Part shown: positions 1 through 13,400 of the stretch, piece by piece | Layout of the letters: the number at the start of each line of letters is the position of its first letter | How positions within the stretch are numbered: position 1 is the first letter of the stretch | Notes under the pieces: model-generated | Seen by the model: the letters and a program-made list of their open reading frames with translations, nothing else | Databases searched by the model: none | What the model was told of the DNA's origin: nothing | Source of the DNA: Hofstenia miamia | Lineage: Eukaryota > Xenacoelomorpha > Acoela | Direction of reading: 5' to 3' | NCBI GenBank assembly: GCA_004352715.1 | Contig: SCFE01000080.1 | Span: 1,216,331-1,280,330, forward strand | DNA: 64,000 nt | Program-made: the position numbers and the translations under genes

Positions 1-449
1 TGTTGTTTGAGCAATTTAAAATCATTTTGGTTATATTAAATGGAAAAATCTGATTTATTCATCATGGTATTGGTACCAATGCTTTGCCTTATTCCTTTAC
101 TTCATTGCATATATGAAGTGTGTTAGACTGGAATAATGCGGTATTCTATGTATGCAACGTCAATGTCAAAGCTTTGTTGATTTATGATTGGCTTTCAGCT
201 AATATAGGTTCAAACTGATTATCTAATGACCTAACTTTTCTCTAAATTATACCAGTATTATTGTAGGTATTTATCAAAGGCCATCTTAAATAACTATGAT
301 TGTATGATTGTTATGCCTAAAAAATAATTATATATTAGAATAGTTTTCTACTCTTTTACAATATGTTAATATAAAGGCCAATATCATTTGAGAAGCGGGG
401 GATGTTGCTGTTATGACATACCTTACTTAATGGACATCAGGATTAACCC
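1..449. other. Unannotated AT-rich stretch
   Basis: I see no gene, inverted repeat or recognisable element before the first N gap. Confidence 0.5.
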
Positions 450-627
450 NNNNNNNNNNNNNNNNNNNNNNNNNNNNNNNNNNNNNNNNNNNNNNNNNNN
501 NNNNNNNNNNNNNNNNNNNNNNNNNNNNNNNNNNNNNNNNNNNNNNNNNNNNNNNNNNNNNNNNNNNNNNNNNNNNNNNNNNNNNNNNNNNNNNNNNNNN
601 NNNNNNNNNNNNNNNNNNNNNNNNNNN
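450..627. other. Assembly gap (178 N)
   Basis: Run of N bounded on the right by a (TA)n microsatellite (about 628-660), which probably caused the break. Confidence 0.99.
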
Positions 628-665
<38 letters not shown>

Positions 666-754
666 CGGACTATACACTTGAAACGTTTCTGCATAGAACT
701 GAAATGTAGTTTCTGTTTTACCATTTGTTTAAAAAATTCAGACATTTTTGACAG

Positions 755-1165
755 TTGAAAGTATTTATTTTACATTTAATTTCAATTTTGCATTTATTAC
801 CAACTAAGATTTCAAAGCAATTTAGAGCAAAAGCATTTCAATGCAGATATTTAAGCGCAATGACACTTCAGCGCAATGAATCTTTAGTGTTGAATCTCAT
901 ATGTACTTGCAGTTGGGTCTTTAGACACCCGGGTTTAGCTCAGCGCAGGCCTATGCGATGTGAATGTTACTTTGCATTAGAAGATTTTAACAATTCTTCG
1001 CCGAAAATATACAGTATATTGGACTTCAACAAAATAAACATAAAAAATAGTTTTCACAAGCCCAGAATCACTGACATATTTCTACAACTTCCGGACTTTG
1101 TAGTGCGAAGCAAGTCAGCCTTAGAGAAGTCTCTCTTGCTTTCTTCGCTTGCTGTTGGACATTAA
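755..1165 (+). other. Unidentified 136-codon open frame
   Basis: Open frame of 136 codons with a mixed composition (TCSWVFRHPGLAQRRPMRC in the middle). I recognise no domain. At this base composition one such frame could arise by chance in 64 kb, so this is a weak candidate, either a transposon remnant or nothing. The rest of 1166-2330 shows no gene. A slightly GC-richer pocket at about 1430-1560 contains a small CGAGAT/ATCTCG hairpin. Confidence 0.2.
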
Positions 1166-2339
1166 TCAATATCTAAAAGAGGAGCCAATTTTTTAAGTTA
1201 ATCATATGGCTGGCATTTATTGTGAGAATTGATTGGCTACTTACTGCAAATTTTTTGCTATTATTTAGCTGACTTCCAATTAATTTGATTTACTGTTCAT
1301 TCATATTATCTACGAGTAACAGATATATCAGTATGACATTATTTGTTTACATTTTCATGAAAGTAGTTCTCATTACTACATGAAAAAATTTGAAATATTA
1401 AACACTGAGATGGTGTGCTGCATTTTCAGGGTAGAGTCTCTCTATGTTTTGACAATTCGCTGGCCTTCGCCTAGTATTTGATCACAACCGAGATGTCCTC
1501 AAGATCTCGTCCTCAGGAAATCCTGTGTACGTATCTGATGGCAACCATCATCAAGTAGTGTAAATCTGCTTTCTGATTTCAGTTTTATAGAAAATTATTT
1601 TATTTGTGTGGCCTATCGATGTGTATTTAAATCCAAATATGTACTCAACGTATACAGATGACTAATTTTCTTTCCTTTTCTGCAAACGACAGTTTCTATC
1701 TGAAGAAACCATTCATTCATTCTTTGCTACAGTTTTACAAATCTGAAAAAACGAAATCAAATCATATCAGTTGAATTATTAAAGGCATACCGTCAATATC
1801 CGATATTTTAAAAAAAAGTTTATTCTGACTATACATGTAAAAAATAGATGTTGGCTATTATAAGACATGCTTATAATCTTTCAGTAGAATTAATCGTATA
1901 TTTAAAAAGATAGTGCGTTCATATTTTTTTCTCACGAAGTGCGAGGTTTCTAAAAAGGTTGTTTGCGTAAAAACGCTCAAAATGGTATTGTGAAACATAA
2001 ACAAAAGTCAAATAAATGTGCAGAATTAATTCAGCAGCTGAAAAAATTAATCATTTAGAATCAGTAATTTGTAACGAAAATTTTCCGAAATTCTGTTGCA
2101 ATAATAAAATTGTAAGATTAAATTTATTTATTTGTTTGTATATACAGCTTTTTATATATTTTAAAGTTCTATGAAACCAAATTGATTAGTTTCATCCCAT
2201 ATAGAAACACAGAGAATGTCACTGTTTCATCTTGCAAACGTTTAATAATTAAAGATAAGTTTAAATGTACAAACAATTTATTCAATGCAGTTACATGTAT
2301 CTGTATAAAAATTTTTTATTTGTATAAACTTAGCTTTGA

Positions 2340-2510
2340 TATGTAAATTGCGTCATAGAGTTAATAAATTAACTTAACTATGGAGAGAACTTAACTACAG
2401 AGAGGTTAACTTTAAAAATGTTTTTACTGATTTTGGATATTAATTTTAATGGAACAGTAAACTTTATTTAACTATTGAGAGAGATTAACTTTAGAGAGGT
2501 TTGACTGTAT
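2340..2510. mobile_element. Terminal part of a pogo/Tigger-like DNA transposon
   Basis: Reverse-complemented, the right end reads TACAGTCAAACCTCTCTAAA, the kind of terminus typical of pogo/Tigger elements, next to TA. GAGAGGTTAAC-type subterminal repeats occur three times. The other end is not visible; the N gap at 2522 follows. Confidence 0.4.
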
Positions 2511-2521
2511 ATATATATATA

Positions 2522-2589
2522 NNNNNNNNNNNNNNNNNNNNNNNNNNNNNNNNNNNNNNNNNNNNNNNNNNNNNNNNNNNNNNNNNNNN
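2522..2589. other. Assembly gap (68 N) inside a (TA)n tract
   Basis: N run flanked on both sides by TATATA (2508-2521 and 2590-2621). Confidence 0.99.
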
Positions 2590-2621
<32 letters not shown>

Positions 2622-2625
<4 letters not shown>

Positions 2626-3719
2626 CTTTCTACTGCTATTTTCATTTTACACAGGATAAAATCTGTTAGTTCCCTTCACTGAATCTGAAAAAATATATCT
2701 TCTATCATTATAATAATGTACGATACTGAAATACTATTAAAAGTTTTCCGCATTTAAAAAAACTTACATGTTCTTATGTTAGTAGTCTAAATCCGGCACA
2801 CTGCATCTAAGCTATTAGGGTGCCTATTGATAATAATAATACACAGAGCAGAATACAATTGCTAGCTATCGATAAAGATAAACACATCTACATGAATTTA
2901 GCCTACTATCGGAATTAACTAACTTACCCTAACCATATTTATGTTTCTAAGAATCGCAGTTTCAAAAGGAATATGAGGTTTAAGAAGGGCTTTGGCAATG
3001 TGTGCTGAATGTAAATTGCTGAGTTTGTTGTTTTTGAATCTACTCTTTGTCAATATTTCAGTGAAAGTAATAGTTGAATGGTTTACTTGTCAGATGATTG
3101 TCGACTTCTTCCATTTTCCATTGTATCAGAAGCTGTATTTACACTGCACAATGTAAACACGAGCGTAATAAAAAGTTGCATTAACTATATTGCAATTTAA
3201 TTACGATTTGTCTGTGCTCTCATGCTAATACTCTTTTTTGATAGATGCGCTACGAACGCCAAAGTCTGAGTGGAAGAACTCTCGTGGAGGAAGAGGTCAC
3301 ACCCAACAGCACTAATAATGGATCACAGCCAGTTTCTTACACTGCAGACGATATTACATTCCATGTGGTAGGTGCTTTTCTTCATTTCTTTGTTAAGAAT
3401 TACATGATTTATAACTTCGAAAACAATTCAAGCAATGTGATTTGTTTAAGAATTCCTACTTAAACATTTCAAGCCTGAATTATGAATTAGATCTTGAAAT
3501 AAATTTGATTCAATGTGTTTTTAGTATCATTCTAGGGTAAGAATTTTCAAAGATGGGCCGTGTTGGGGCAAAATTGGGGCGGGGCCATTTGGACTTTCCA
3601 GGAACTCTTATCAACTTACTCTTGAAACAAGGTTAGAATGGTGGAATTTACAAGGGTGTTTACATTAATTATATGAACTGCTATGATGTGTACTTCAATA
3701 AACCAATATTATATTACCA
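2622..3719 (+). repeat. Copy 1 of the 1098-bp exon-1 duplication
   Basis: Matches 57417-58514 with a constant offset of 54795. I see only two substitutions, near 3498 and 3533. It starts just after a (TA)n tract and includes exon 1 with its flanks. Confidence 0.95.
3245..3367 (+). CDS. M13 peptidase exon 1 (cytoplasmic tail)
   Basis: Residues 1-41, phase 0 at both ends; donor CATGTG|GTAGGT. The ATG directly follows a TTTTTTGATAG acceptor-like site. This may therefore be the first coding exon behind a 5' UTR intron or a trans-splice acceptor, or an upstream coding exon may be missing. An identical copy lies at 58040-58162. Confidence 0.75.
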
Positions 3720-6700
3720 TGTAAAGCTAAAATATCTGTAAAATATACATAAACAGAAATACATGAAAAGGATTGCAGATATGTACATATCTGTTACAGT
3801 CAAACACTGTGGAAGTCCTTGAAACAGTTGTGATCTGCATTTACTGCATCCAAGTCTTGTCATACTATAACATTTTAAAGTATTGCTAGATTTCCCAATA
3901 TTGCGTTATTTTATTAATGATCTGATATTACTGATTGAAGAATTTTATAATAAATATTTCGAAACCTTCGGTTTCTCATAAAGTCATTCACTATTGGTTC
4001 AACTTGGAAACCTTATATCAATCCAAATATATCATAAGAACCATTACACCTTGATTCCTGGATGGGCTTATAGCCTGTCTTAAAAATAGACTGTATATCA
4101 TACACCAAATGCGTCAAACAATCAAAATTATATGTTTTTTTAATAAGAAGGAAATGCTCACCAAAATAATAAAATATTTGATGAAAATCAGTGCTTTGAC
4201 GGTTGAAAATATTTTGATATTTAAATACTGATCATTCGCATGTGCTCGCTGTTGTTGAAATGAGTAGGGTGCATACAAGTAATATACATTTAGACCAAAG
4301 AGTCTTTGCAGGCATTCACGTCCGTGAAACTTCCTGGTGATACAAATATATCATAAGAACCATTACACCTTGATTCCTGGATGGGCTTATGGCCTGTCTT
4401 AAAAATAGACTGTATATCATACACCAAATGCGTCAAACAATCAAAATTATATGTTTTTTTAATAAGAAGGAAATGCTCACCAAAATAATAAAATATTTGA
4501 TGAAAATCAGTGCTTTGACGGTTGAAAATATTTTGATATTTAAATACTGATCATTCGCATGTGCTCGCTGTTGTTGAAATGAGTAGGGTGCATACAAGTA
4601 ATATACATTTAGACCAAAGAGTCTTTGCAGGCATTCACGTCCGTGAAACTTCCTGGTGATATCAAAACAAGTATTAATGTGGTTGCGCCATATGACCCTT
4701 CCAGGTATAAAAGTGTTAACCCTAATCCCCCTATTGCTTCAATAAAGATACAATCTATTTTCTCCACATTTTCAAACAATTTTTTCCAAGCCTATTGGAA
4801 AATTTGGGAATCCTGGGATTTAGACACATCTATGGGTAAGTATGCTACCCTGTTATGGTGAAAATTTGTTACGAACATTATTCCTGTGCTTGAAGTATAC
4901 ATTTTTTTCAATGGGAAGTGCGATTTTTTGAAAAGTCCAGATAAGAAAACGGTATAAAGGCAATGGTAGCAACAACTAGCCTCAACTATTTTGTTCTCTG
5001 TAAATAGACTATCCAACGCTTGGACGGGTTCGCGCCGAAGATGAAGGCGATGATTATCTTTCAAGTGATGTTTTGAGATTTGAGACATCTTTTTTGTTTA
5101 GTGAGTTATTAGTATTTAAAAATTTTTGACTACCATACAAAGTTTAAGCCGATGTTACACGATGGGCTTTCTCCTAGGACAAATGAACTATGTTAAGTGC
5201 TCTTTGGCATGGTACACGATGAATCCATGCATTTAACATAAGCAAAAGCCCATCGTGTAACATCCACTTTAAAAATGCTGTGGTTAATTAGGGTTAAGGT
5301 TATGGTATGGTCCATTCCCAGTCTTGCTATGGGAACAGTAAATAAAAGTCAGTGAGGTGAACAATGTAGTTGGTGGGAATTGTTGAAATTGTCATTTTGG
5401 TAAAATGTAACTTATTGAACTTTAACAGACAGACCAAGTCAATTTGTTAAGATGCATTTGTTGCTGTTAGTTTAGAATTTTCTGTCTCCAACCTTCTGAA
5501 ATTCGGTTCTCACAATATATGTTGTGCGATTAACTTTGAAACACTTTCAGTGACCCCGCTCCTTCTCATCGATTTCCAATAGCAGTAGACGAAGAAAAGA
5601 ATTTCAATTCTTATTTATGAATAAAATTTAATATACTTTATCCAGCTTTAAAAGACGTTTTGTAAACATATTTTTGGCACTTGCATTTTCAATCAGTCGA
5701 GTCCTAACACAATGTAAGGTTTGTATCAAGTTCAAAAAGGCTCTCTAGGGTTTATCATCTACTTGTACTATTTAGGTTTAACTTCTAAAAATCATATGTA
5801 AATCTGGATTGGTTTCTGAGATGCATCTACTTGAAGTTTACCAGAGAGACAGAGAAGCACCAGCGTTTTGCGACCTTGACTTTTAATGGGGCTGCTGTTG
5901 TTCTGCCCTTTACGAAGCATTACAAATTATTAATAGTGAATTGAGAGTTGAATACTGAAAACGACGCATGAAAAAAGAGAATTTATAGTTTGCCCTTTAT
6001 AGAAATGTATCTAATCATGCTAATTAGTGATCCGTGTAAACAGCTTAATGAGCTGTAAATCAATCGAAAAATGTAATGAAGCAAATAATTTTTAAAAAAT
6101 TGAAAATACGGTCGGTAAAAAACTGACTAACGTTTTTGGGCCGCAATCGGCCGTGAGTTGAAACACTGAAGCCGGCGGATACAGTCGCAAAATGGCAAAA
6201 GGCACCCAAAATTCTAAAAATTTTATATGTGCGGGACACAGAAAATCAATGAGGAAAGTACAATTTCATGAATACGGGGAGATGATGCACCCTAATCTAT
6301 ATACATTTTAAAATTGTATTTTGACAAAATCTAGGTGGTGTCGTCTCCTAAGCTGATCGTCGATGAAAATTGTGTAATTTATTTCATATTATTTTTCTGA
6401 ATAATTAACAAAATAGCAATTAAAACTTGCAATAATGAATTTCTATAAATTTAGCGTGATCACGTTTGAGCGCAACTGGGATGTTAAGTCTCAAAGCATT
6501 CCAATAATCAATTAAGATGATTAAACATTTATTATGAAATAGATTAATAAATAATTATATTTTTGAATCAGTGGCGAGTAATGCTCGTCGTTTTCAAAAA
6601 ATAAGTTCGGGTTGTTTTTTAAATTTTAACTTGATAAGCATTATTCGTTTCCTACAAGAATACTGTATCGTTTCTTGGACATATCATTATAGTCGACGGT

Positions 6701-7368
6701 TTCCATTGAACCCCAAATACTAATTTTTTTTGTTAATTTAAGGCACATCTATGGGCTGCATCCCACCGAATATTTATATTCTAGACTCGTCTCTGATTGG
6801 AATTTTATTTTACTTGCAAGTGAACTTCAGACATTTCTTGTGTTTAGACTAAGTTACTATCAGGTTATTCGGAAACTTCTCGTGTTTTTGTTATCAAAAG
6901 TTCACACAGCAAAAAGTTACTATTCCAAGAATATGTATTCACCACTACTCTGGTTAACAACGGGATCTGCTCCCATCATCATAAAATCCCGGAGATTTAG
7001 AATTAAAGAACTCTTGCAGATCAAGCTTAAGTTCTGCTTCGTGGCCAGAGATCAGAGCAAATGATAGCCAGTGGGCGACATGTTTGTGTTATGCGAAGAT
7101 TTTAAACGCTTTGTATAATCGCAACAGTAACATGCTGTTTAGCATTGTCGTGAAGGAACAAAACCGACCTTTGAGATCTTACGAAGCTGACTCTGTGCTG
7201 CTGATGCAGAAGTATTCTAAATTATTTATGTCAAGCGTGCACTAACCTGACCATTATCAACCGAAACTTAATAAAACCTAATAACTAATAGACAATAGAA
7301 TTTGTAATCCGATCATTATTGCATGTGGACCTAGTAATTTTAAAAATAAAAGTTTCCTATTCAACAGC

Positions 7369-7403
<35 letters not shown>

Positions 7404-10400
7404 AAAGACTTTATTGCTTATTAAGCAAAGAAATTTGGCAAATTAATTTAAAACAAAAAACAAATTCAATATTTCTTATAAAGCAAATTCTTAGAATTGC
7501 ATATATTACAATTACACACTAAAAAATGAGTACAAATATTATTAAATGCATATAAATCAATAAATTGTTGTATAAATAAATCTTCTAATTGCCTTTTAAC
7601 TATTGAAGATCTATCAAAGAGATCAATGTTTGTATTTAAATGGACGTAATTTGCTAATTTAGTAATACGACTAAAGAAGAAATTATCGGTTTTAATCTTC
7701 TTGTTAATTTTGCACTTGAAAAGCGTTTTATTATAGAGCCGTAGTCCTTGTTTCGGAATATATAGGTAAACGTAGTCAAAGATATTAAAATCAATGTTGT
7801 TATTAAGCATACTATTAAATTGAATAAGATCAATGAGTTGTAATTGCATTGAAAGTGGCAATAAGTCAAAGATATTAAAATCAATGTTATTAAGCATACT
7901 ATTAAATTGAATTAGATCAATGAGTTGTAATTGCATTGAAAGTGGCAATAAATTCATTTTAATTAATCTCTTATAGTCCGTAATATTCAAAATCCAATTC
8001 GAACAGCGTTTTTGAAAATTTTCAATTCTAACAATATCGCATCTGCTGGGAAACCAAACAACAGATCCATAGATACGGATTGATCTTATTGCAGTTATGT
8101 GTAGTTATGTGTATACTTCTTTTGTCACAAACAATGGTATTATAAGGTAATATTCTTTTAATGTTTAAAAATGTTTGATTGCATGTTTTCAATTTCGAAA
8201 TATATGTGGTTGGAACAATTAAGATTGTGTGTAATAATAATACCCAAGACTTTAACCGAGTTTAATGCACTAACTGTAGTATTGGAGTTTAGTTGAAGCA
8301 TATGATTGTTATTAGAGACTGCTAGCAACTGAAATTTTTCCTCATTGAATTTCGCATTATTTTCTAAACACCAATTGTTTAGTCTTAAATAATCTTCATT
8401 TATATCATTAAGGTCATTACTAAATAACTTCAAGTCGTCAGCAAATAAGAATGGAGTTGTAGCAAAACAGTAATTTGGCAAATCGTTTATAAAAATTAAG
8501 AAAAATAAAGGACCAAGAACAGAACCTTGAGGAACTCCACTTGTTATATTGGTTTGATCTGATGTTATGCCATTGAAAATTACTTTTTGTGTTCTATTCG
8601 TAAGATAAGACCAGAATAATTTTAATAAATTACCTCCAACTCCAAAGTCTTTCAGTTTTTCTAATAGAACTCTATGTGAAACCTTATCAAAGGCTTTTGA
8701 AAAGTCTAAATATAGAATAAAACTATCTATATTAGCATCGAAATTATCATAAATATTTGACAAAAATAGAAGTAATTGTGAAATAGAAGACCTATTTTTC
8801 ATAAATCCATGCTGTGATTTTGAAATATTTTCACGAACTAAAGGATAAAGTCGCTTAAATATGATCTTTTCAAATATTAATGAAAGTTTTGGTAAAATGC
8901 TTATTGGTCTATAATTAATAATTTTTCTTCTTAATCCTTTCTTGTGGATTGGATGGATAATTGCTTGTTTCCAGAGAGATGGAAATGTACCTGATATAAT
9001 TATATTCTGAAATAGTTGTAAAATATGTGGTGCAAGTGCTGTTGAAAACTTTTTCAAGAAACAATTGGGGATGTTATCATATCCACATCCTTTCATTGAG
9101 AGATTGGAAATAACTTCAAATACGTCTTCAATTTCTATTTCAAGATTATTGATTAACGACAATGGAAATGAGATATTCATAATATTAGTATCATTTGGAT
9201 TATAAACAGAACAAAAGTAATCATTAAAAGCATTTGATATATCATGAAAATCAGTGAGATCTATGTCGTTATAAGACATTACTTTAGGAAAACTAGAATG
9301 AGACATTGCATTTAAAAGAGAGTAACATTCTTTTAAATTTGATTTGAAAGAAAAATTGTTTATAAAAGTAACTTTATCTAACTCTATGGAGTCTAATAGA
9401 TTCCTAACAGCTTTACGATATAAATAATAGTTAAAAGTACGTTTTTTTCTTAAAGTTTTCAATATTTTAAGGCAATGTATTGAATGAGAACTAAGATATG
9501 TTGGTAGTAATTGACGTTTTTTTCTTCTATATGGTATAGAAGTATCGATAATTGTAAAGAGATTATTGTACCAATAGTTAACATAAGCGTCAATGTGTAT
9601 GTCTATGATATCAAAACTAATAAAAGAAAATAATGAGTAGTTCATGAATCCCATCTGGTGCTTGATGAACAGAATACTGTTTAAATTCAATAGCCTTATC
9701 ATTTTCTATCTTGCTGAAATTAAATACATCATAATCATCAAATTTTCAATTTTAAGATATGAGGATATGAGAGCATGGTCAGAGAAATTTTCATTTGGAA
9801 GAATGTAATCTAAAACTTCAATTTTTTAGAATTTGTGAAGATCAAATCAAGTAAATTTCTGCTACTATGTGTAGGGAAGTCAACCATTTGATTATAATTA
9901 AAATTTATTAATTCTTCTAAAATCATCTTTATTTGTTGAAGTAAAACTATCCCAATTAACATTAGGCATATTGAAGTCACCACATATCACTGAATCACTG
10001 AATATTTATTTTTGGACAAAACTTTGTGAGAAGTACAAAAATATTCAAACTCATTTTGATAGTAATGGAATGCTGTAATAATTTGTGTTGTGCTGGTTCT
10101 ATATTCAATTGACGTTGGAGAAACATAAAGGCAAAGAAATAATAGTACCTCAGTTGCAAAGTCAAAAATACTTCAGCAGACGAAATCAAAATTTTTTTCA
10201 TTAATACTATAATGCTTAATAGTAACATCGCACATTATAATGCAACCACCATGATTAACTAAAAATTTCCGATCATTTCGTTCTGCGACTTCAAAGTTAT
10301 AATAAGGAAAAATATTGTCTTTAATTGAAGAATCAAACCAAGTTTCAGTTAAGCATAAAATTTTACTATTATTCGTTATTGCATGTGATAATAAACTCAA

Positions 10401-13400
10401 ACGTCTATTTAAATTTACTAAACTTTGACAATTCGTGTATATGCAGTTAACGTTAGTTAGTCACAAATGAACTTCGACCTGAGTGCCATTATGGAATAGT
10501 TTTAAATTTCTTATCTTTAATTCATTACTATTAACGCCATTTTGTAAAAGTTCGCGTCTTTTCTTTAATAACTTAGATTCAATTAGGCGATCTGAATGAC
10601 TAAGTTCAGCTTTCATATATATTGAATGACATTCATAATTTTTCAACTTATAGGCATTAGCTAATATAATTCTCTTATTCCAAACAGAACCTACATTTAC
10701 TAAAAGTGGGCGAGGCTTATCAGAATTACTTTTGAATTTTCCAATGCGAAAGACATCAACTATACAATTAACATCAGCTCCAATATGATTGAAAATATGA
10801 TTAATCTTTAATTTGCAATGAGAAGCATCATTTACACCGCGGCCTGCTTCTGGGATTCCAGATATAATTAATCGTTGTAGATGTATGTTATCTAAAGTTC
10901 TTGTTGACATAGGTTCTTTAAAGTCTTTTAAAATGTGATTGACTTTTTCGTTAAATTCGTGCATTATTGTACTAGATCTTTCAAAATTTTGATTAATACG
11001 GTTCTCTTGAAGCTTTATTTCATTTTGAAGGTTTTTAATTGAATTGTCTAACTTCGATAATTCTGGGGAGAAAAGAAACTCAACTTCAAAAGATTTATTT
11101 GAGCATTCATTGCATATCTTAAGAAAGTTTCCTTCATATTTTTGAAAGGAAGCAACAAAATCTTTATCAAAACCTGAACATTTAGTATTAAAATGTAGAC
11201 ATTTTTTGCAGAAAAAGCAAATGAATAATTTTTGTTCCTTTAAAATTCTGTCCTTACAGGAGGAGCAAAAATTAATAATATCAGAATTTGTATTCTGTGA
11301 TAAATCTTTTGATATACCTTTCATTTAAAAAGAAAGACAAATTATATAATGTAAATCAAATTGTTAATTTGAAGCAGAATAAAATTTCCTACCATTCAGT
11401 ATCTGTGGACAGATGCATTCAAAAGGGTAAGTTCTACAATGGTTGATTGTATTTCTCTTTCTAGTTTGGATTCATTTTTTAGTGGTGCGATTAAAACACT
11501 AACCGTGTTCCATCGCTTTACCTGCATTTTAGAAAGCAGGGAAATGAAAATTCACAACAAAAAATCCCCAAATTATCGGCAAAAGTTACTAAATTTGATA
11601 AGGACAGTTTGCATAAAATGAGAATGTGATGGGACTTGAAATTGAAGTTTCATGCTATGACAAGTATATAGAAAATCACGACAACGGAGATTTTCATATC
11701 ATTTACTCCCTCAAACTACTATTTGTTTTACTAAACAGTCAAAATTTTCAATCTCTACAAGTCAGAGGAGTTTCTTCTTTCATTTTCTTTCTTAAGCCAC
11801 TCTTGGTCGCTATCCCATTAATGTCAATATTACTAGTACGTGTATCAATAATGGATGTTTATCGTACGACTTATTAACATAGTTTAACATTCAATGGATT
11901 GCAGTGAGACAAGGTGTTGTCCATTAGCAGAGTTCTCAATGGATCTGGAATTGATCTAAATGTACAGTCGTGGCCATTCTTAAAAAGGCGAAAATACTAA
12001 GGATAAATGATATTGAAACTAACTATATTTCAGAAACATCTAAGACCACATAAAACAGTTCAAACTAGTTAGTAGTTCATTCCAATTAGTTTTTTGTATG
12101 TGCACCGTTTGCAGTAAACATAAACACAGCAGAGTACAGACATGAAGAAATTTTCAGTCAGTCAACTTCTTTTAAACTTATTTGATCACGTCAATCAGGT
12201 CAATGTATGATGTGAAATTATAATGGAACAAATTATTACGTAACACAGCAAACCAATAAGCCACTTATCCAAATTTTTGTTATGTGAACTATAAAATTTA
12301 ATTCACTACAAATGTAATTGTGTAGTTCATGTACGAGTACTCCTAATGCTTAGCATAGTCATTTGTTCAAAATGTGCAATGCACTCAAATGTATCTATAT
12401 GGATGTCACTGTCTACTTTAGCTTCTTTTGCAAGTAAAAATATAACTGACTTACCCAATCATCTTATGAAACCCACATTTTTGAAGAGCTTAACACTCAA
12501 GCAACTTTAACCAATTATAGGGCATGCACTGTGTTAGTACTTCATCAGGATCAGGCTCGTGGCGTTGTTGTCACTGAAGGAGGTTATTTTTGCCACACGA
12601 AATTCCATTTCTAAAGTCCATTGTGGGCCAAGTTAGTTATTAGAATTACTGTCCCCTATTTAATTCCCCGACATAATTTTCTATATCTTACTTTACTGCC
12701 ACTTGGTTTGATTAAATTCCTTAGAAAAGATATTGTCAGAATCTGCATAATTCTGCATTTTCCGACTGTGTTTCGTTATTCTCGACTGCAATATAGATGT
12801 GTGCAACAGTGCAAACAACAAACACCGCACATATAGCTCTATATATGTAGACATAACATGTCATTATTATAGATTACATTATTAGTTCATCATTTTAATA
12901 AACAGCATACATTGTTATTGCAATGTATTGGAAAGAAAAAAAATTCACAACAATCAATTAAAAATATTAAATACTTATTCAATCTGAATGAGGCGATTCT
13001 TTTATGAATTGAAATATTTCAAAAGCATTTCATCGTCTCCGCTATAGTTTTCAGCTATCTTAATATGCTGTTTTTTAAATGAACAAGAAAAAATTGAAAA
13101 ATGCTAGTATAATTGTTAGAACCTCGACATATTCAGGAGTCGAGCTTTAATATTTTCTCTATTAATTTTCAGTAATGGTAGTTACATTTACTCCAAATTT
13201 CACGCAAAGGAATGCATTTCTATCTTTTTAAATGGCTAAAGAATCTAAATTTATATTTTACTAAGATTACTCTTCTTTCTGAACTTAACTTTAATCATAA
13301 TGCGAGGTATAATTTCAACATTTAAAGGCAATTGAAAGTCAAGCATGGAATCAATTTGCTCATCAAAATTATAAAAAATACATATTTATACATAGTCTGT

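Larger units (their letters stand above)
7364..11377 (-). mobile_element. Near full-length CR1/Jockey-type LINE (LINE 1)
   Basis: About 4.0 kb on the minus strand: ORF1 with zinc finger and coiled coil, then a frameshifted endonuclease, a long reverse-transcriptase frame, a C-terminal segment and a (TTG)n tail (the CAA repeat at about 7366-7403 on the plus strand). It is flanked by imperfect target-site duplications. Order and domain content fit CR1/Jockey non-LTR retrotransposons; I cannot name the clade more finely. It has frameshifts and stops in ORF2, so it is dead. It lies antisense to the M13 gene in intron 1. Confidence 0.88.

Noticed and set aside
388-745. Open frames across the first gap
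   Set aside because: Open only because N is translated as X, and the rest is TA-repeat translation (YIYIYI).
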